Positions 9,079 to 16,803 of a stretch of 64,000 bases of DNA are shown here, in pieces. The position numbers and the translations under genes were made by a program. Origin of the DNA: Chitinophagales bacterium (lineage in GTDB: Bacteria; Bacteroidota; Bacteroidia; Chitinophagales; UBA2359); contig JAWKLZ010000003.1 of NCBI GenBank assembly GCA_041392475.1, positions 579,501-643,500 on the forward strand, in the 5' to 3' direction. The notes beneath the pieces were generated by a model. The model saw only the letters and a program-made list of their open reading frames with translations. It did not search any database and was not told the DNA's origin. The stretch's first letter is position 1. The number at the start of each line of letters is the position of its first letter.

Positions 9079-9121
9079 AAAGCTCTTATTGAAGGATAGT
9101 CTTCAATAAGAGCTTTTTTTT
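9079..9121 (+). terminator. Rho-independent terminator after the small secreted protein gene
   Basis: A perfect 14-bp stem (9081-9094 with 9101-9114), 6-nt loop GATAGT, followed by a T run to 9121. It ends the transcript that includes the gene at 8538 and insulates the DUF11 gene. Confidence 0.9.
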
Positions 9122-9221
9122 TAGGAGTATTTTCTTCATTTCATAAATAATATGCTTATATTTATGGAAGTTCCTCCCATTCCCATTCCCATTCAATTAA
9201 ACAGCGATTTCTTAACCATAA

Positions 9222-11918
9222 ATGCCTGCAACCATGCCAAAATTTACCAAGTGGGTGAGTCTGTTTTGTGCCCTTCTTTTTACCACCTCTACCTTTGCAT
9301 CCATAGACCTCGAACTATCTATGACAGCCGACAAAACCAATGTAGAAATCTACAAAAACCTAATCTACACTCTAATTATTCAAAATAATGGAAATGAGGC
9401 AGCTACGGGTGTTAAAATCGAATTTCCGCTTCCTGAAAATACTGCCTACACGAGCAGCACTACTTCAAAGGGAAACTATGCCTTGTGGACCAAAACATGG
9501 TCTATCAATAAATTGGCAGTAGGCGAAAGTGCTACTTTAGAGCTTATTGTTTTTACCCTCATCAAAGACAAGCCCTTCAAAGGGTTTGCACAAGTCATTG
9601 CAGCAGACCAATCCGATTCGGATTCAACACCTAATAACAATACCCTTTTTAGTCCAATAGAAGACGATGAGGCTTTAGCAGTTGTCAATGAAGGGAGCAA
9701 CAATCTTCGCCCCAACATTTACCCCAAAAACGCTCGTTATACAGGACAGGGAAACAATGCTTCCATCTATTTGACCTGTGAAATCCAGAACAATGGGCAA
9801 GCAAATGCACCAAATGGAATCTATACCGTTTATGCCTCTACTGACCAAACAGTGAGTAGTGACGATAGAATAATTGCTTCAACACAAATGCCTGCTGTCA
9901 ATGTCGGACAAACCATTGAATTTTCCACCATAGCTCAGGGATTGACTGAACCTATTGGCGAATACTATTTGATTTGGGTAATGGACTCCAATAACACGAT
10001 TGAAGAAACCAATGAATCTGATAACCAATATTTTGTGCGAATTACCCGAGCAGCAAACGAAACCAGCCAAACCTACTTTTTGCAGCAGTTTGGCACAGGT
10101 TTTCCACTTCAATTGGTGGAAAATTCTACTGGATATGAATTGGTTACACAATTTACAGGCTCAGAAAAAAACTATACTTTTGCGAATGTAAGCAAGACAG
10201 GCAATTTAACAGATAGCCCATTACCACTTCAAATTACTGCTGAATATGAAGGAAAAGTCTTCAAACGAATCAACAATGGCTTTGTAGAATTCGGCAACAA
10301 AGACGAAAACACCCTTTACATTGCCAAACGAAATGAAAATGCTGCAATTGTTTGGCTGCAAGAATACCAGCTCGATTCTAGTTTGGAATTGCAAGCCGTA
10401 GATATTGAAGCAACAGCAGACAATGGCTTTATTGCTACGGGTTCGGTCTTTGTGAAAGATCAAGTTATATATCAAGGAAATACCTTGGATCGTATAACGG
10501 AACATCCTTTTGCCTTGAAGGTAAACGCTAACGGCAATCAACAATGGTTCAATTTTTATCAAACTCAAATAGGCATAACAGGGCTTGATTTTTACTATGA
10601 AAGTGGTTTGCAGATTGTTCAACGTCAAAATGGGGCTTATGTTATTGCAGCTAACAGAAGGGTAGCAAATCCCAATGGCCATCCCCTCAGTTTCTCAAAT
10701 GGCAGTTCGGTCAGTATTTATCAGATAGATGCAAATGGAAACCAAACGAATGTGGAAGGAGGAGCAGGGCAATTGGGAGCTTTTACAAGCGTGAGCGAAT
10801 TAATACCAACAAATGATGACGGTTATGTGTATTTGCATTTGCTTAACTATGTAGGGAATGGGGGACAAATCGCCTTTGCAACGAAAGGAGGCGGTACTCA
10901 ATCTTGGGAATATGCTCGGTCAGGCTCTAAATTTGGCACTGCTTACTTCAATGACGTAGTCGAAACCAATGATGGAGGGTATATGCTCGTAGGAGATTAC
11001 ATTGACTTTGCTGCTCCCAACAATCCACCTGCCAATTTCTTCAAGTTGGATGAAAACGGGGTGGAAGAATGGACAAATTTCATTGGAAAAGTCGGAAATG
11101 TATTGATTCAAACCAGTGATGGAGGTTTTCTCATGGCAGGTTCGAAGGAAGGGGAGGTGTTTGCTGCAAGGCTAGACAGTGAAACCAATTTGACTCCTCC
11201 AATTCAGACAGAAGGTGTTGACATCGAACTGCAATACACTGCCGACCGTAAAATCTACCGTCAATGGGAACGTGTGAACTACACTTTGACCGCCACCAAT
11301 ACAGGCACAGAAAAGGCGACTAATCTCGTTATTTCTGACCCGATTCCTTTTGGTATGGCATTCACCAGCAAAACAGTATCAAAAGGAACCTACAATCTGT
11401 GGTTTCAAACGTGGACGATTCCCGAACTGGCGGCTGGCGAAACGGCAACGCTCAATTTGGTATTGTTTACGCTCTTCAACGATGCTCAAATTGTGAAATT
11501 TGCTCAGGTCAAATCGCTCGATCAAATGGATATAGATTCGACTCCAAATAACAACAATACGAAGATTCCAAATGAAGACGATGAGACGGCAGTGAAAATT
11601 ACGCCTGTCAATTTTGGCAGTGGAAGTGGAAAAGATGTTTTGGAGAACCCAATTGCAGCGTCTAATACTTTGAAGATTTACCAGATGTTTCCTATTCCAG
11701 CCGATGATTACCTCAATGTGGTGTTTGGAACGGATGGTTTTCAGGTGAATCTGTTATTGTATGATGTGAATGGGCGTTTGATTCAGCAAAAATCATTGCA
11801 GGTGAATCGTGGTGAGAATGCCCTGCAATTGGAGGTCGGTGATTTGGCTGTTGGTTTTTATACGATTTCTTTGGAAACGCCAGAGGGGTTTGTGCGAGGG
11901 AAGTTTTTGAAGCGATAG
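9222..11918 (+). CDS. Secreted DUF11/CARDB surface protein with T9SS sorting domain
   Basis: 898 residues. Signal peptide ends near FTTSTFA; the ATG at 9234 (MPKFTKWV) is an equally good start. Domains: DUF11 at about 27-150 ending in the acidic DSTPNNN/EDDEA motif, a CARDB domain at about 162-275 (IQNNGQANAPNGIYTVYAS to ETNESDNQY), a long beta region at about 280-650 with propeller-like repeats (ATADNGFIATG, TNDDGYVY, TNDGGYMLVGDY, TSDGGFLMAG), a second DUF11 at about 665-793 and a T9SS type A tail (about 816-898, FPIPADDYLNVVF to GKFLKR). The two DUF11 units match those of the giant protein at the right of the window, including the DSTPNNN-acidic linker. Predicted to be a cell-surface or secreted adhesive/structural protein; no enzyme motif seen. 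Flanked by strong terminators, so probably monocistronic. Confidence 0.88.
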   Translation: MPATMPKFTKWVSLFCALLFTTSTFASIDLELSMTADKTNVEIYKNLIYTLIIQNNGNEAATGVKIEFPLPENTAYTSSTTSKGNYALWTKTWSINKLAVGESATLELIVFTLIKDKPFKGFAQVIAADQSDSDSTPNNNTLFSPIEDDEALAVVNEGSNNLRPNIYPKNARYTGQGNNASIYLTCEIQNNGQANAPNGIYTVYASTDQTVSSDDRIIASTQMPAVNVGQTIEFSTIAQGLTEPIGEYYLIWVMDSNNTIEETNESDNQYFVRITRAANETSQTYFLQQFGTGFPLQLVENSTGYELVTQFTGSEKNYTFANVSKTGNLTDSPLPLQITAEYEGKVFKRINNGFVEFGNKDENTLYIAKRNENAAIVWLQEYQLDSSLELQAVDIEATADNGFIATGSVFVKDQVIYQGNTLDRITEHPFALKVNANGNQQWFNFYQTQIGITGLDFYYESGLQIVQRQNGAYVIAANRRVANPNGHPLSFSNGSSVSIYQIDANGNQTNVEGGAGQLGAFTSVSELIPTNDDGYVYLHLLNYVGNGGQIAFATKGGGTQSWEYARSGSKFGTAYFNDVVETNDGGYMLVGDYIDFAAPNNPPANFFKLDENGVEEWTNFIGKVGNVLIQTSDGGFLMAGSKEGEVFAARLDSETNLTPPIQTEGVDIELQYTADRKIYRQWERVNYTLTATNTGTEKATNLVISDPIPFGMAFTSKTVSKGTYNLWFQTWTIPELAAGETATLNLVLFTLFNDAQIVKFAQVKSLDQMDIDSTPNNNNTKIPNEDDETAVKITPVNFGSGSGKDVLENPIAASNTLKIYQMFPIPADDYLNVVFGTDGFQVNLLLYDVNGRLIQQKSLQVNRGENALQLEVGDLAVGFYTISLETPEGFVRGKFLKR

Positions 11919-11923
11919 TTTTC

Positions 11924-11965
11924 AAATAGAAAAGCCCACTTCGTTAGAAGTGGGCTTTTCTATTT
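11924..11965 (+). terminator. Strong terminator after the DUF11/CARDB gene
   Basis: A perfect 19-bp stem (11924-11942 with 11947-11965) with loop GTTA, GC-rich core GCCCACTTC and flanking A/T runs. It begins 6 nt after the DUF11 gene stop and may work in both directions. Confidence 0.93.
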
Positions 11966-12074
11966 GACTTTAGTTCAATGTCATTCAATTAAGGTAAAAA
12001 AAGCAAAAGAGGAGATAATATAGTAATTTTACAGATTCATACAATTACTTGAAAATCACTAAAAATCCCCTCTA

Positions 12075-12914
12075 ATGCGAGCAGTAAATTTACAGATTAT
12101 CTCTGAGTTAAAAAAGTTTATGGAAAGAGCAGAACATGAAAAATCAAAATACTGTGTTCACAATAGTGCTTTTACTCGTAAACGCAAGCTGACTTTTTCA
12201 AGAGTTACACTATTGATACTAAATTGTTTAAAGAGAAGTTTGTCTGTGGAACTAATAGATTTCTTTTCACAAATCGGAGCATTAGACGAACTGGTGGCTA
12301 AGAGTACTTTTAGTATGGCTCGTAAGAAACTCAAAAAGGAGTTCTTCGAAGATTGGAACAAGGTATTGTTTCAAACATACTATGAACAAGCAGGAGAGAG
12401 TGTACGCAAGTGGAAAGGCTTTACCCTGAAAGCTACAGATGGTTCTACCGCTTATTTATTTAATGATAAGGCGAATAAAATGGAGGAATATTTTGGTTTA
12501 CATAGAGGTAAGGTGATGGCACGTTTGATGGTTTGCTATGATGTTCTGAATGAATTGATTGTGTTGGGTAGAATGGATAAGATAAAGACCTCAGAAAATG
12601 CGATTGTCTATGACTGGTTAGATACCTTGCAGGCGGAAATGAGTGAGACCGAACGCTCTTTGATGTTGTACGATGCGAAATTTGTGGGTTTTCGTATGAT
12701 TTATGAACATTTGGAGCGCAAGTTAGATTTTGTGATGCGCAGCAGCCCCGAGTTTAGCATTCAAATCAAGCGATTTGTAGAATCAGGTAAAAAACAACAA
12801 ATCATTGATATGCACCCTACTACTCAGGCAGTCAGGGAAATGCAAGAATTAGGCTATTCAATAAATATGGACACACGTTTGAAAGTACGTTTGGTACGAC
12901 TGTGTGAACAATAA
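12075..12914 (+). pseudogene. Truncated IS4-type DDE transposase
   Basis: 279 residues from an ATG at 12075. It matches the IS4-like DDE transposases common in Bacteroidota: the first catalytic Asp is D122 (LKATDGST) and the second is D200 (LMLYDAKFVGF). The frame stops at VRLVRLCEQ, just where the family goes on to the beta strand, the RWxxE/YREK helix and the catalytic Glu, so about 100 residues including the last catalytic residue are missing. Immediately after the stop the sequence switches to an unrelated patatin phospholipase fragment, so the right end of the element has been lost. No clear terminal inverted repeats or target duplication were found at either side. The product should be inactive. 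Confidence 0.8.
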
Positions 12915-12929
12915 TGCGAAACCTTATAA

Positions 12930-13268
12930 TTTAAATCGGGAACTTATTTTATTGAAGTTCCTAATGAATTCCCTCCCACTATATCGGGATGGAGTTTGTT
13001 AGCAAGAAAACTAAATCCTTTCAATAAAAAGAAAATCGGACCGACTATCCTCACCAATATCACACAGTCTATGTATATGGCTTCTAATCACTTGCAAGAC
13101 AGGGTGTATGCAGACTCCAATATAGATTTGTTTATTGTTCCTCCAATAAGCGAGGCGGATTCTATGACACTGGATGCTAGCGTCCAATTATACGGGTTGG
13201 GTTCATCGAAGATTTTAGTGGAGCAGTTAAAGACTTTTGTAGTTTCTTTTTTACCTCACGCAACTTAG
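12930..13268 (+). pseudogene. C-terminal remnant of an NTE/RssA-type patatin-like phospholipase
   Basis: The frame is open from 12930 to a TAG at 13268 (112 codons). Its peptide has the C-terminal hallmarks of the neuropathy-target-esterase patatin family: PPTISGWSLLARKLNPF (family pattern LSGWxLLxxRxNP), a following helix TNITQSMYMASNHLQD, then DLFIVPPI (family YLxPPI) and a final helix with LYGLGSSKILVEQL (family EICEVGYQHG-like). The N-terminal oxyanion and GxSxG nucleophile part is absent, and no ATG precedes the conserved segment; only a TTG at 12996 is in frame. It directly follows the truncated transposase, so an insertion plus deletion probably destroyed the gene. Family assignment is from remembered motifs and should be confirmed by profile search. 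Confidence 0.7.
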
Positions 13269-13270
13269 AA

Positions 13271-13328
13271 ACGCTTCAAAAATAACTTTATCAATTTTAT
13301 TTGATAACAAACTGATATTGAAGTGTTT
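13271..13328 (+). terminator. Possible terminator after the patatin remnant
   Basis: AACGCTTCAA (13271-13280) pairs with TTGAAGTGTT (13319-13328, one G-T pair) and an inner hairpin TTATCA/TGATAA lies between; a T run follows. The stem is AT-rich and the loop long, so this is tentative; it may be a leftover of the original phospholipase gene. Confidence 0.35.
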
Positions 13329-13353
13329 TTTTATTCTCATTTTAATTTACTCC

Positions 13354-14388
13354 TTATTTCTTCCCTGCCAAAGTCGCCCCCACCAATTCATGCTTACCTG
13401 CCACCTCAAAATCCTTGTATTCCTCTCCAATCTCCTCCAACGTATCAAACAATTCGGCAGGTTCGTAACTCGTCACTAGCTTCAATCTAAACGGTTTGAT
13501 ATTCGGAAACCCTCTAAAATAATTGGTATAGTGTCGGCGAGTTTCGACTACCCCTCGGTGTATGCCTTTCCACTCCAAAGACTTTGTTAGATGCTCTTTT
13601 GCTACTGCTACACGCTCGGCAACTGTGGGAGGAGGAAGTTCTTCACCAGTCGCCAAAAAATGTTTGATTTCCCTGAAAATCCACGGATAACCAATTGAAG
13701 CCCGACCAATCATGATACCATCTACTCCATATCGGTTTTTCATCTCCAAAGCCTTGGGGCCAGAATCTATATCCCCATTGCCAAACACAGGAATGTGAAT
13801 ACGGGGATTGTCCACAATCTTTCCAATCAAGGTCCAATCCGCTTCCCCTTTATACATCTGCTTGCGGGTACGTCCGTGAATCGAAATCGCTTTGATACCT
13901 ACATCCTGCAATCTTTCAGTCACTTCTTCAATGAACAAGGTATTTTCGTCCCAACCCAGACGGGTTTTTACTGTTACAGGAAGATTTGTTGCCTTCACAA
14001 TATGGTCGGTCAAACTCACCATTTTGGCAATGTCCTGCAAAATACCCGCACCCGCCAATTTGCAGGTTACTTTCTTGACAGGGCAACCATAGTTGATGTC
14101 CAATACTTCAGGCTTGGCTTCTTCGACAATCTCCGCAGTGCGGCGCATCGAGTCTAAATCGGCTCCAAATATCTGAATACCAATGGGACGTTCGTCGTCA
14201 TAAATGTCCAATTTCTCCACGCTTTTTGCCGCATCTCGTATCAAACCCTCCGAACTGATAAACTCCGTGTACATCATATCCGCTCCCAATTTCTTACACA
14301 AAGCCCTGAAAGGTGGGTCGCTCACATCCTCCATTGGAGCAAGCAAAAGCGGAAATTCTCCTAATTCTATATCGGCTATCTTAACCAT
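13354..14388 (-). CDS. dusB: tRNA-dihydrouridine synthase B
   Basis: 344 residues, a full-length Dus enzyme that reduces uridine to dihydrouridine in the tRNA D-loop using FMN and NADPH. A TIM barrel at about residues 5-245 carries LAPMEDVSDPPFRALC (FMN-binding start), MYTEFISSEGL, the catalytic Cys in DINYGCPVKKV, KLAGAG, VKTRLGW, SIHGRTRKQMYKG and GNGDI and GIMIGRA phosphate-binding loops; the C-terminal helical tRNA-binding domain follows (HLTKSLEWKG, ETRRHYTNYFRGFP). The ATG at 14388 is well placed and no upstream extension is needed. It is read towards the transposase remnant and is not tightly linked to the DinB gene upstream (172 nt). B subtype by overall likeness. Confidence 0.95.
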   Translation of the reverse strand: MVKIADIELGEFPLLLAPMEDVSDPPFRALCKKLGADMMYTEFISSEGLIRDAAKSVEKLDIYDDERPIGIQIFGADLDSMRRTAEIVEEAKPEVLDINYGCPVKKVTCKLAGAGILQDIAKMVSLTDHIVKATNLPVTVKTRLGWDENTLFIEEVTERLQDVGIKAISIHGRTRKQMYKGEADWTLIGKIVDNPRIHIPVFGNGDIDSGPKALEMKNRYGVDGIMIGRASIGYPWIFREIKHFLATGEELPPPTVAERVAVAKEHLTKSLEWKGIHRGVVETRRHYTNYFRGFPNIKPFRLKLVTSYEPAELFDTLEEIGEEYKDFEVAGKHELVGATLAGKK

Positions 14389-14560
14389 TGGTCAATGAAA
14401 ATTAAAATCTAAATGAAAATCAAAAAATTAACTTCAATAAAATAAGTTCTTCGATGGTGTGAAGACTTTTGATTGTTTTATGGCTAAATTGCCATATTGT
14501 TGAATTGTTTTTTCTAAACCTATTTTCTCCCAAATTAGTTTCCTTCCTAAATCACCAATC

Positions 14561-15109
14561 TCAATTCTCCACTATCCGATTAATCGCCTTCAAATGGTGT
14601 CCTGTATGAAAAATGGTGAAAAACAATATTTCACGCACCGTCAATTTACCCAAAAGTGGATGCGGCATCAAGTAGTTGTCCAAGTCCTTTTCCGACCATT
14701 TTGTATCGGCTCGCTCTATCAATTTTCCTTTCACCATCTCCCAATTTTGAAGCATTTCGGCTTTGTGGTATTCCTTTGCCGCATCAGGTGAAAAAGGCCC
14801 GCTACTCACTCCGCCAGCTGCCAGCTTTTCTTTGTAGCGTTCAACCAAGCCCTCATAAGTGCGAGAGAGGCGGTTGGGTTTGCCGAGGGTGCGAATCATC
14901 AATTTATTCATTTTCAAGCCCGAAGCCACAGGCGCGCCTCCTCTGATGAGGTGGTCAAAATTTTCGGCAATCGACCATTTTCCTTCAATGACTTGTTTCG
15001 AGAACAATTCATCAGGCGTATTTTGAATCACTTGTGCTACTTCGTCAAAAATCAAGGGAATCTGCTCCAAAATGTCTGCTTTGGAGTAAAGGCTGTTGTT
15101 GATTGGCAT
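14561..15109 (-). CDS. DinB-like four-helix protein (DinB_2 superfamily)
   Basis: 182 residues from the ATG at 15109 (MPINNSLYSK). It has the DinB/YfiT four-helix pattern with the putative metal-binding His residues in IAENFDHLI and near the end in FFTIFHTGHHLKAINRI; such proteins often bind Ni or Zn, and members of the superfamily are thiol-dependent transferases or stress proteins, but no specific reaction can be assigned. The frame could be opened from a TTG at 15157, but a good TTG-N16-TAATTTTG promoter at 15161-15187 would place the transcription start near that codon, favouring 15109. The 3-prime end lies 172 nt from dusB. Confidence 0.85.
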   Translation of the reverse strand: MPINNSLYSKADILEQIPLIFDEVAQVIQNTPDELFSKQVIEGKWSIAENFDHLIRGGAPVASGLKMNKLMIRTLGKPNRLSRTYEGLVERYKEKLAAGGVSSGPFSPDAAKEYHKAEMLQNWEMVKGKLIERADTKWSEKDLDNYLMPHPLLGKLTVREILFFTIFHTGHHLKAINRIVEN

Positions 15110-15160
15110 TTTATTAGCGTATTTTTGAACTGCAAAACTCACTATTTTTTGCTGCAATTA

Positions 15161-15187
15161 CAAAATTAATACAATTTATGGTGCCAA
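15161..15187 (-). promoter_or_regulatory. Candidate Bacteroidota-type promoter for the DinB-like gene
   Basis: On the minus strand TTG(G) near 15187 and TAATTTTG (15168-15161) are 16 nt apart, the same spacing as the promoter at 5145. The expected transcript start, a few bases past 15161, makes the TTG codon at 15157 an unlikely start and supports the ATG at 15109. Confidence 0.5.
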
Positions 15188-15270
15188 CACTTCAATCTGA
15201 AACGGGTAGGATGTGCTGGCTCGACTTGTTTGACCAGACCGATTTATCACCCAATAGAGTAAATTCCGTT

Positions 15271-16506
15271 TTATCTTTTCCCTTCAATGATGACCTGTTC
15301 CACCAAATTGCTGCCAAAAGAATAGGGTATCCGTGCGATGCTGTCAATGGGTTTGGTGATGAATACATTGGCTTTTTTGCCCCGACAAATACTTCCCAAT
15401 TCGTTCTGCAATTCCATGGCATATGCTCCGTTGATAGTTGCGGCATTGATGGCTTCTTCGGGCAACATCCGCATTTTAATACACGCCAAAGATAAGACAA
15501 AAGGCATATTGCCCGAAGGAGTCGAGCCAGGATTGTAGTCGGTCGCCAAAGCAACTGGCAGACCAGCTTGCAGCATTTTTCGTGCGGGAGGATAGTGTTC
15601 ATCGTTGATGAAAAAAGGGGCGGAGGGCAGTAGAGTCGACATGGTATTGGAGTTTTGGAGGGCTGCAATTTCTTGGTCGTTGAGGACTTCTAAGTGGTCA
15701 ACGGACAGCGCATTGTGAGCGACGCCTGCTTCAATGCCGCCCATGCAGTTGAACTGATTGGTGTGGATTTTGGCTCTCAATCCGAATTTTGCGCCTGCTT
15801 GCATGATTCGCTCGGTTTCGGCAACTGTGAAGGCTACTTTTTCACAAAATACATCAATGTAATCTGCCAATCCTTCTTCTGCAATCGTTGGTAGCATTTT
15901 GTCGACTACCAAATCCACGTAGTCTTTGCGCTTTTCTTTGTACTTCAATGGAATCGCGTGTGCGCCGAGAAAAGTGGCTTTGATAGTGAGGTCGGAGATT
16001 TTTTTGAGGCGTTGAATGACTCTCAGGATTTTGAGTTCACTTTTGTAGGTGAGTCCATAGCCGCTTTTGATTTCGACTGCTCCTGTTCCAAAACTTTTGA
16101 TTTCCTGCAATCGCTCCCAAGTGCTTTCGAGGAGTTCTTCTTCGGAGCTTTCTTGCAGCCGCCTTGCAGAGTTCAAAATGCCACCGCCTCTTTCAGCGAT
16201 TTCTTGGTAGGTCAAGCCCTGTATTCGGTCTTGAAATTCTTGCTCACGAGTAGCGGCAAAAACGAGGTGTGTGTGGGAATCGCACCAACAAGGGAAAACC
16301 ATTTTTCCGCTTGCGTCTATTACTTCTTTTGCCGGAACTGGGCAATCTTCCATTTTTCCGAAATCGGCTATCAAGCCGTCTTCTATCAATAAAAAGGCAT
16401 TTTCGATGCTGGGCAAAGTTGCCATGTATTTTCCTGCAATCCATTTGGCGGGATTGTTTTCTTCAATTTGTACGAGTTGTTGGATGTTGCGTAGGAGTAT
16501 TTGCAT
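15271..16506 (-). CDS. hutI: Imidazolonepropionase
   Basis: 411 residues, the usual length. This amidohydrolase opens imidazolone-5-propionate to N-formimino-glutamate in histidine breakdown. Metal and substrate motifs are present in order: CDSHTHLVFAATRE (metal-binding HxH), ERGGGILNSARRLQ, SGYGLTYKSELKILRVI, FLGAHAIPLKYK, KIHTNQFNCMGG, SVDHLEVL, and the metal-binding Asp in ALATDYNPGSTPSG. The ATG at 16506 starts a normal N-terminal beta sandwich. hutH, hutU and a formiminoglutamase gene are not in the window, so it is an orphan here; elsewhere in the genome they may be found. No tight neighbour: DinB lies 113 nt downstream. Confidence 0.96.
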   Translation of the reverse strand: MQILLRNIQQLVQIEENNPAKWIAGKYMATLPSIENAFLLIEDGLIADFGKMEDCPVPAKEVIDASGKMVFPCWCDSHTHLVFAATREQEFQDRIQGLTYQEIAERGGGILNSARRLQESSEEELLESTWERLQEIKSFGTGAVEIKSGYGLTYKSELKILRVIQRLKKISDLTIKATFLGAHAIPLKYKEKRKDYVDLVVDKMLPTIAEEGLADYIDVFCEKVAFTVAETERIMQAGAKFGLRAKIHTNQFNCMGGIEAGVAHNALSVDHLEVLNDQEIAALQNSNTMSTLLPSAPFFINDEHYPPARKMLQAGLPVALATDYNPGSTPSGNMPFVLSLACIKMRMLPEEAINAATINGAYAMELQNELGSICRGKKANVFITKPIDSIARIPYSFGSNLVEQVIIEGKR

Positions 16507-16560
16507 GGTTTTTGAAGATTTGAAGGTTGAGATATTGTGGTGAAACTACAATTTTTTTTT

Positions 16561-16724
16561 AAAAATCTGGTTCTGTGACAATTTTTGTGGAAGCAATAAA
16601 GACTTCGGAAGTTTCATTTTATAAGAAGTTAACTTTTAGCGAAATAGTTTTTTGATTTTGTAAGCGGCAAACTTCCAAAGTCTCAAATCACAGATTTTGT
16701 CAAATAACCAAAAATCTGTTTCTG
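16561..16724. repeat. Intergenic composite repeat (inverted arms inside direct repeats)
   Basis: The gap upstream of hutI holds a 15-base inverted repeat with 14 matches (AGACTTCGGAAGTTT at 16600-16614; complement of 16669-16683), enclosed by a 15-base direct repeat with 14 matches (AAAAATCTGGTTCTG at 16561-16575; AAAAATCTGTTTCTG at 16710-16724). No gene is seen in it. It may be a short non-autonomous element or a folded leader/RNA. Confidence 0.5.
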
Positions 16725-16744
16725 AATTGAATGTGGTATTAAAA

Positions 16745-16774
16745 AACCTCCAATAGCCGAAGCCATTGGAGGTT
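16745..16774 (-). terminator. Terminator with TTCG loop after the WG-repeat gene
   Basis: On the minus strand AACCTCCAAT pairs with ATTGGAGGTT; the stem continues through GGC/GCT to a TTCG tetraloop and is followed by a T run. It lies 30 nt past the stop of the WG gene ending at 16804. Confidence 0.9.
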
Positions 16775-16803
16775 AATTTTTTTATTTATTTACATACTCG
16801 AAG

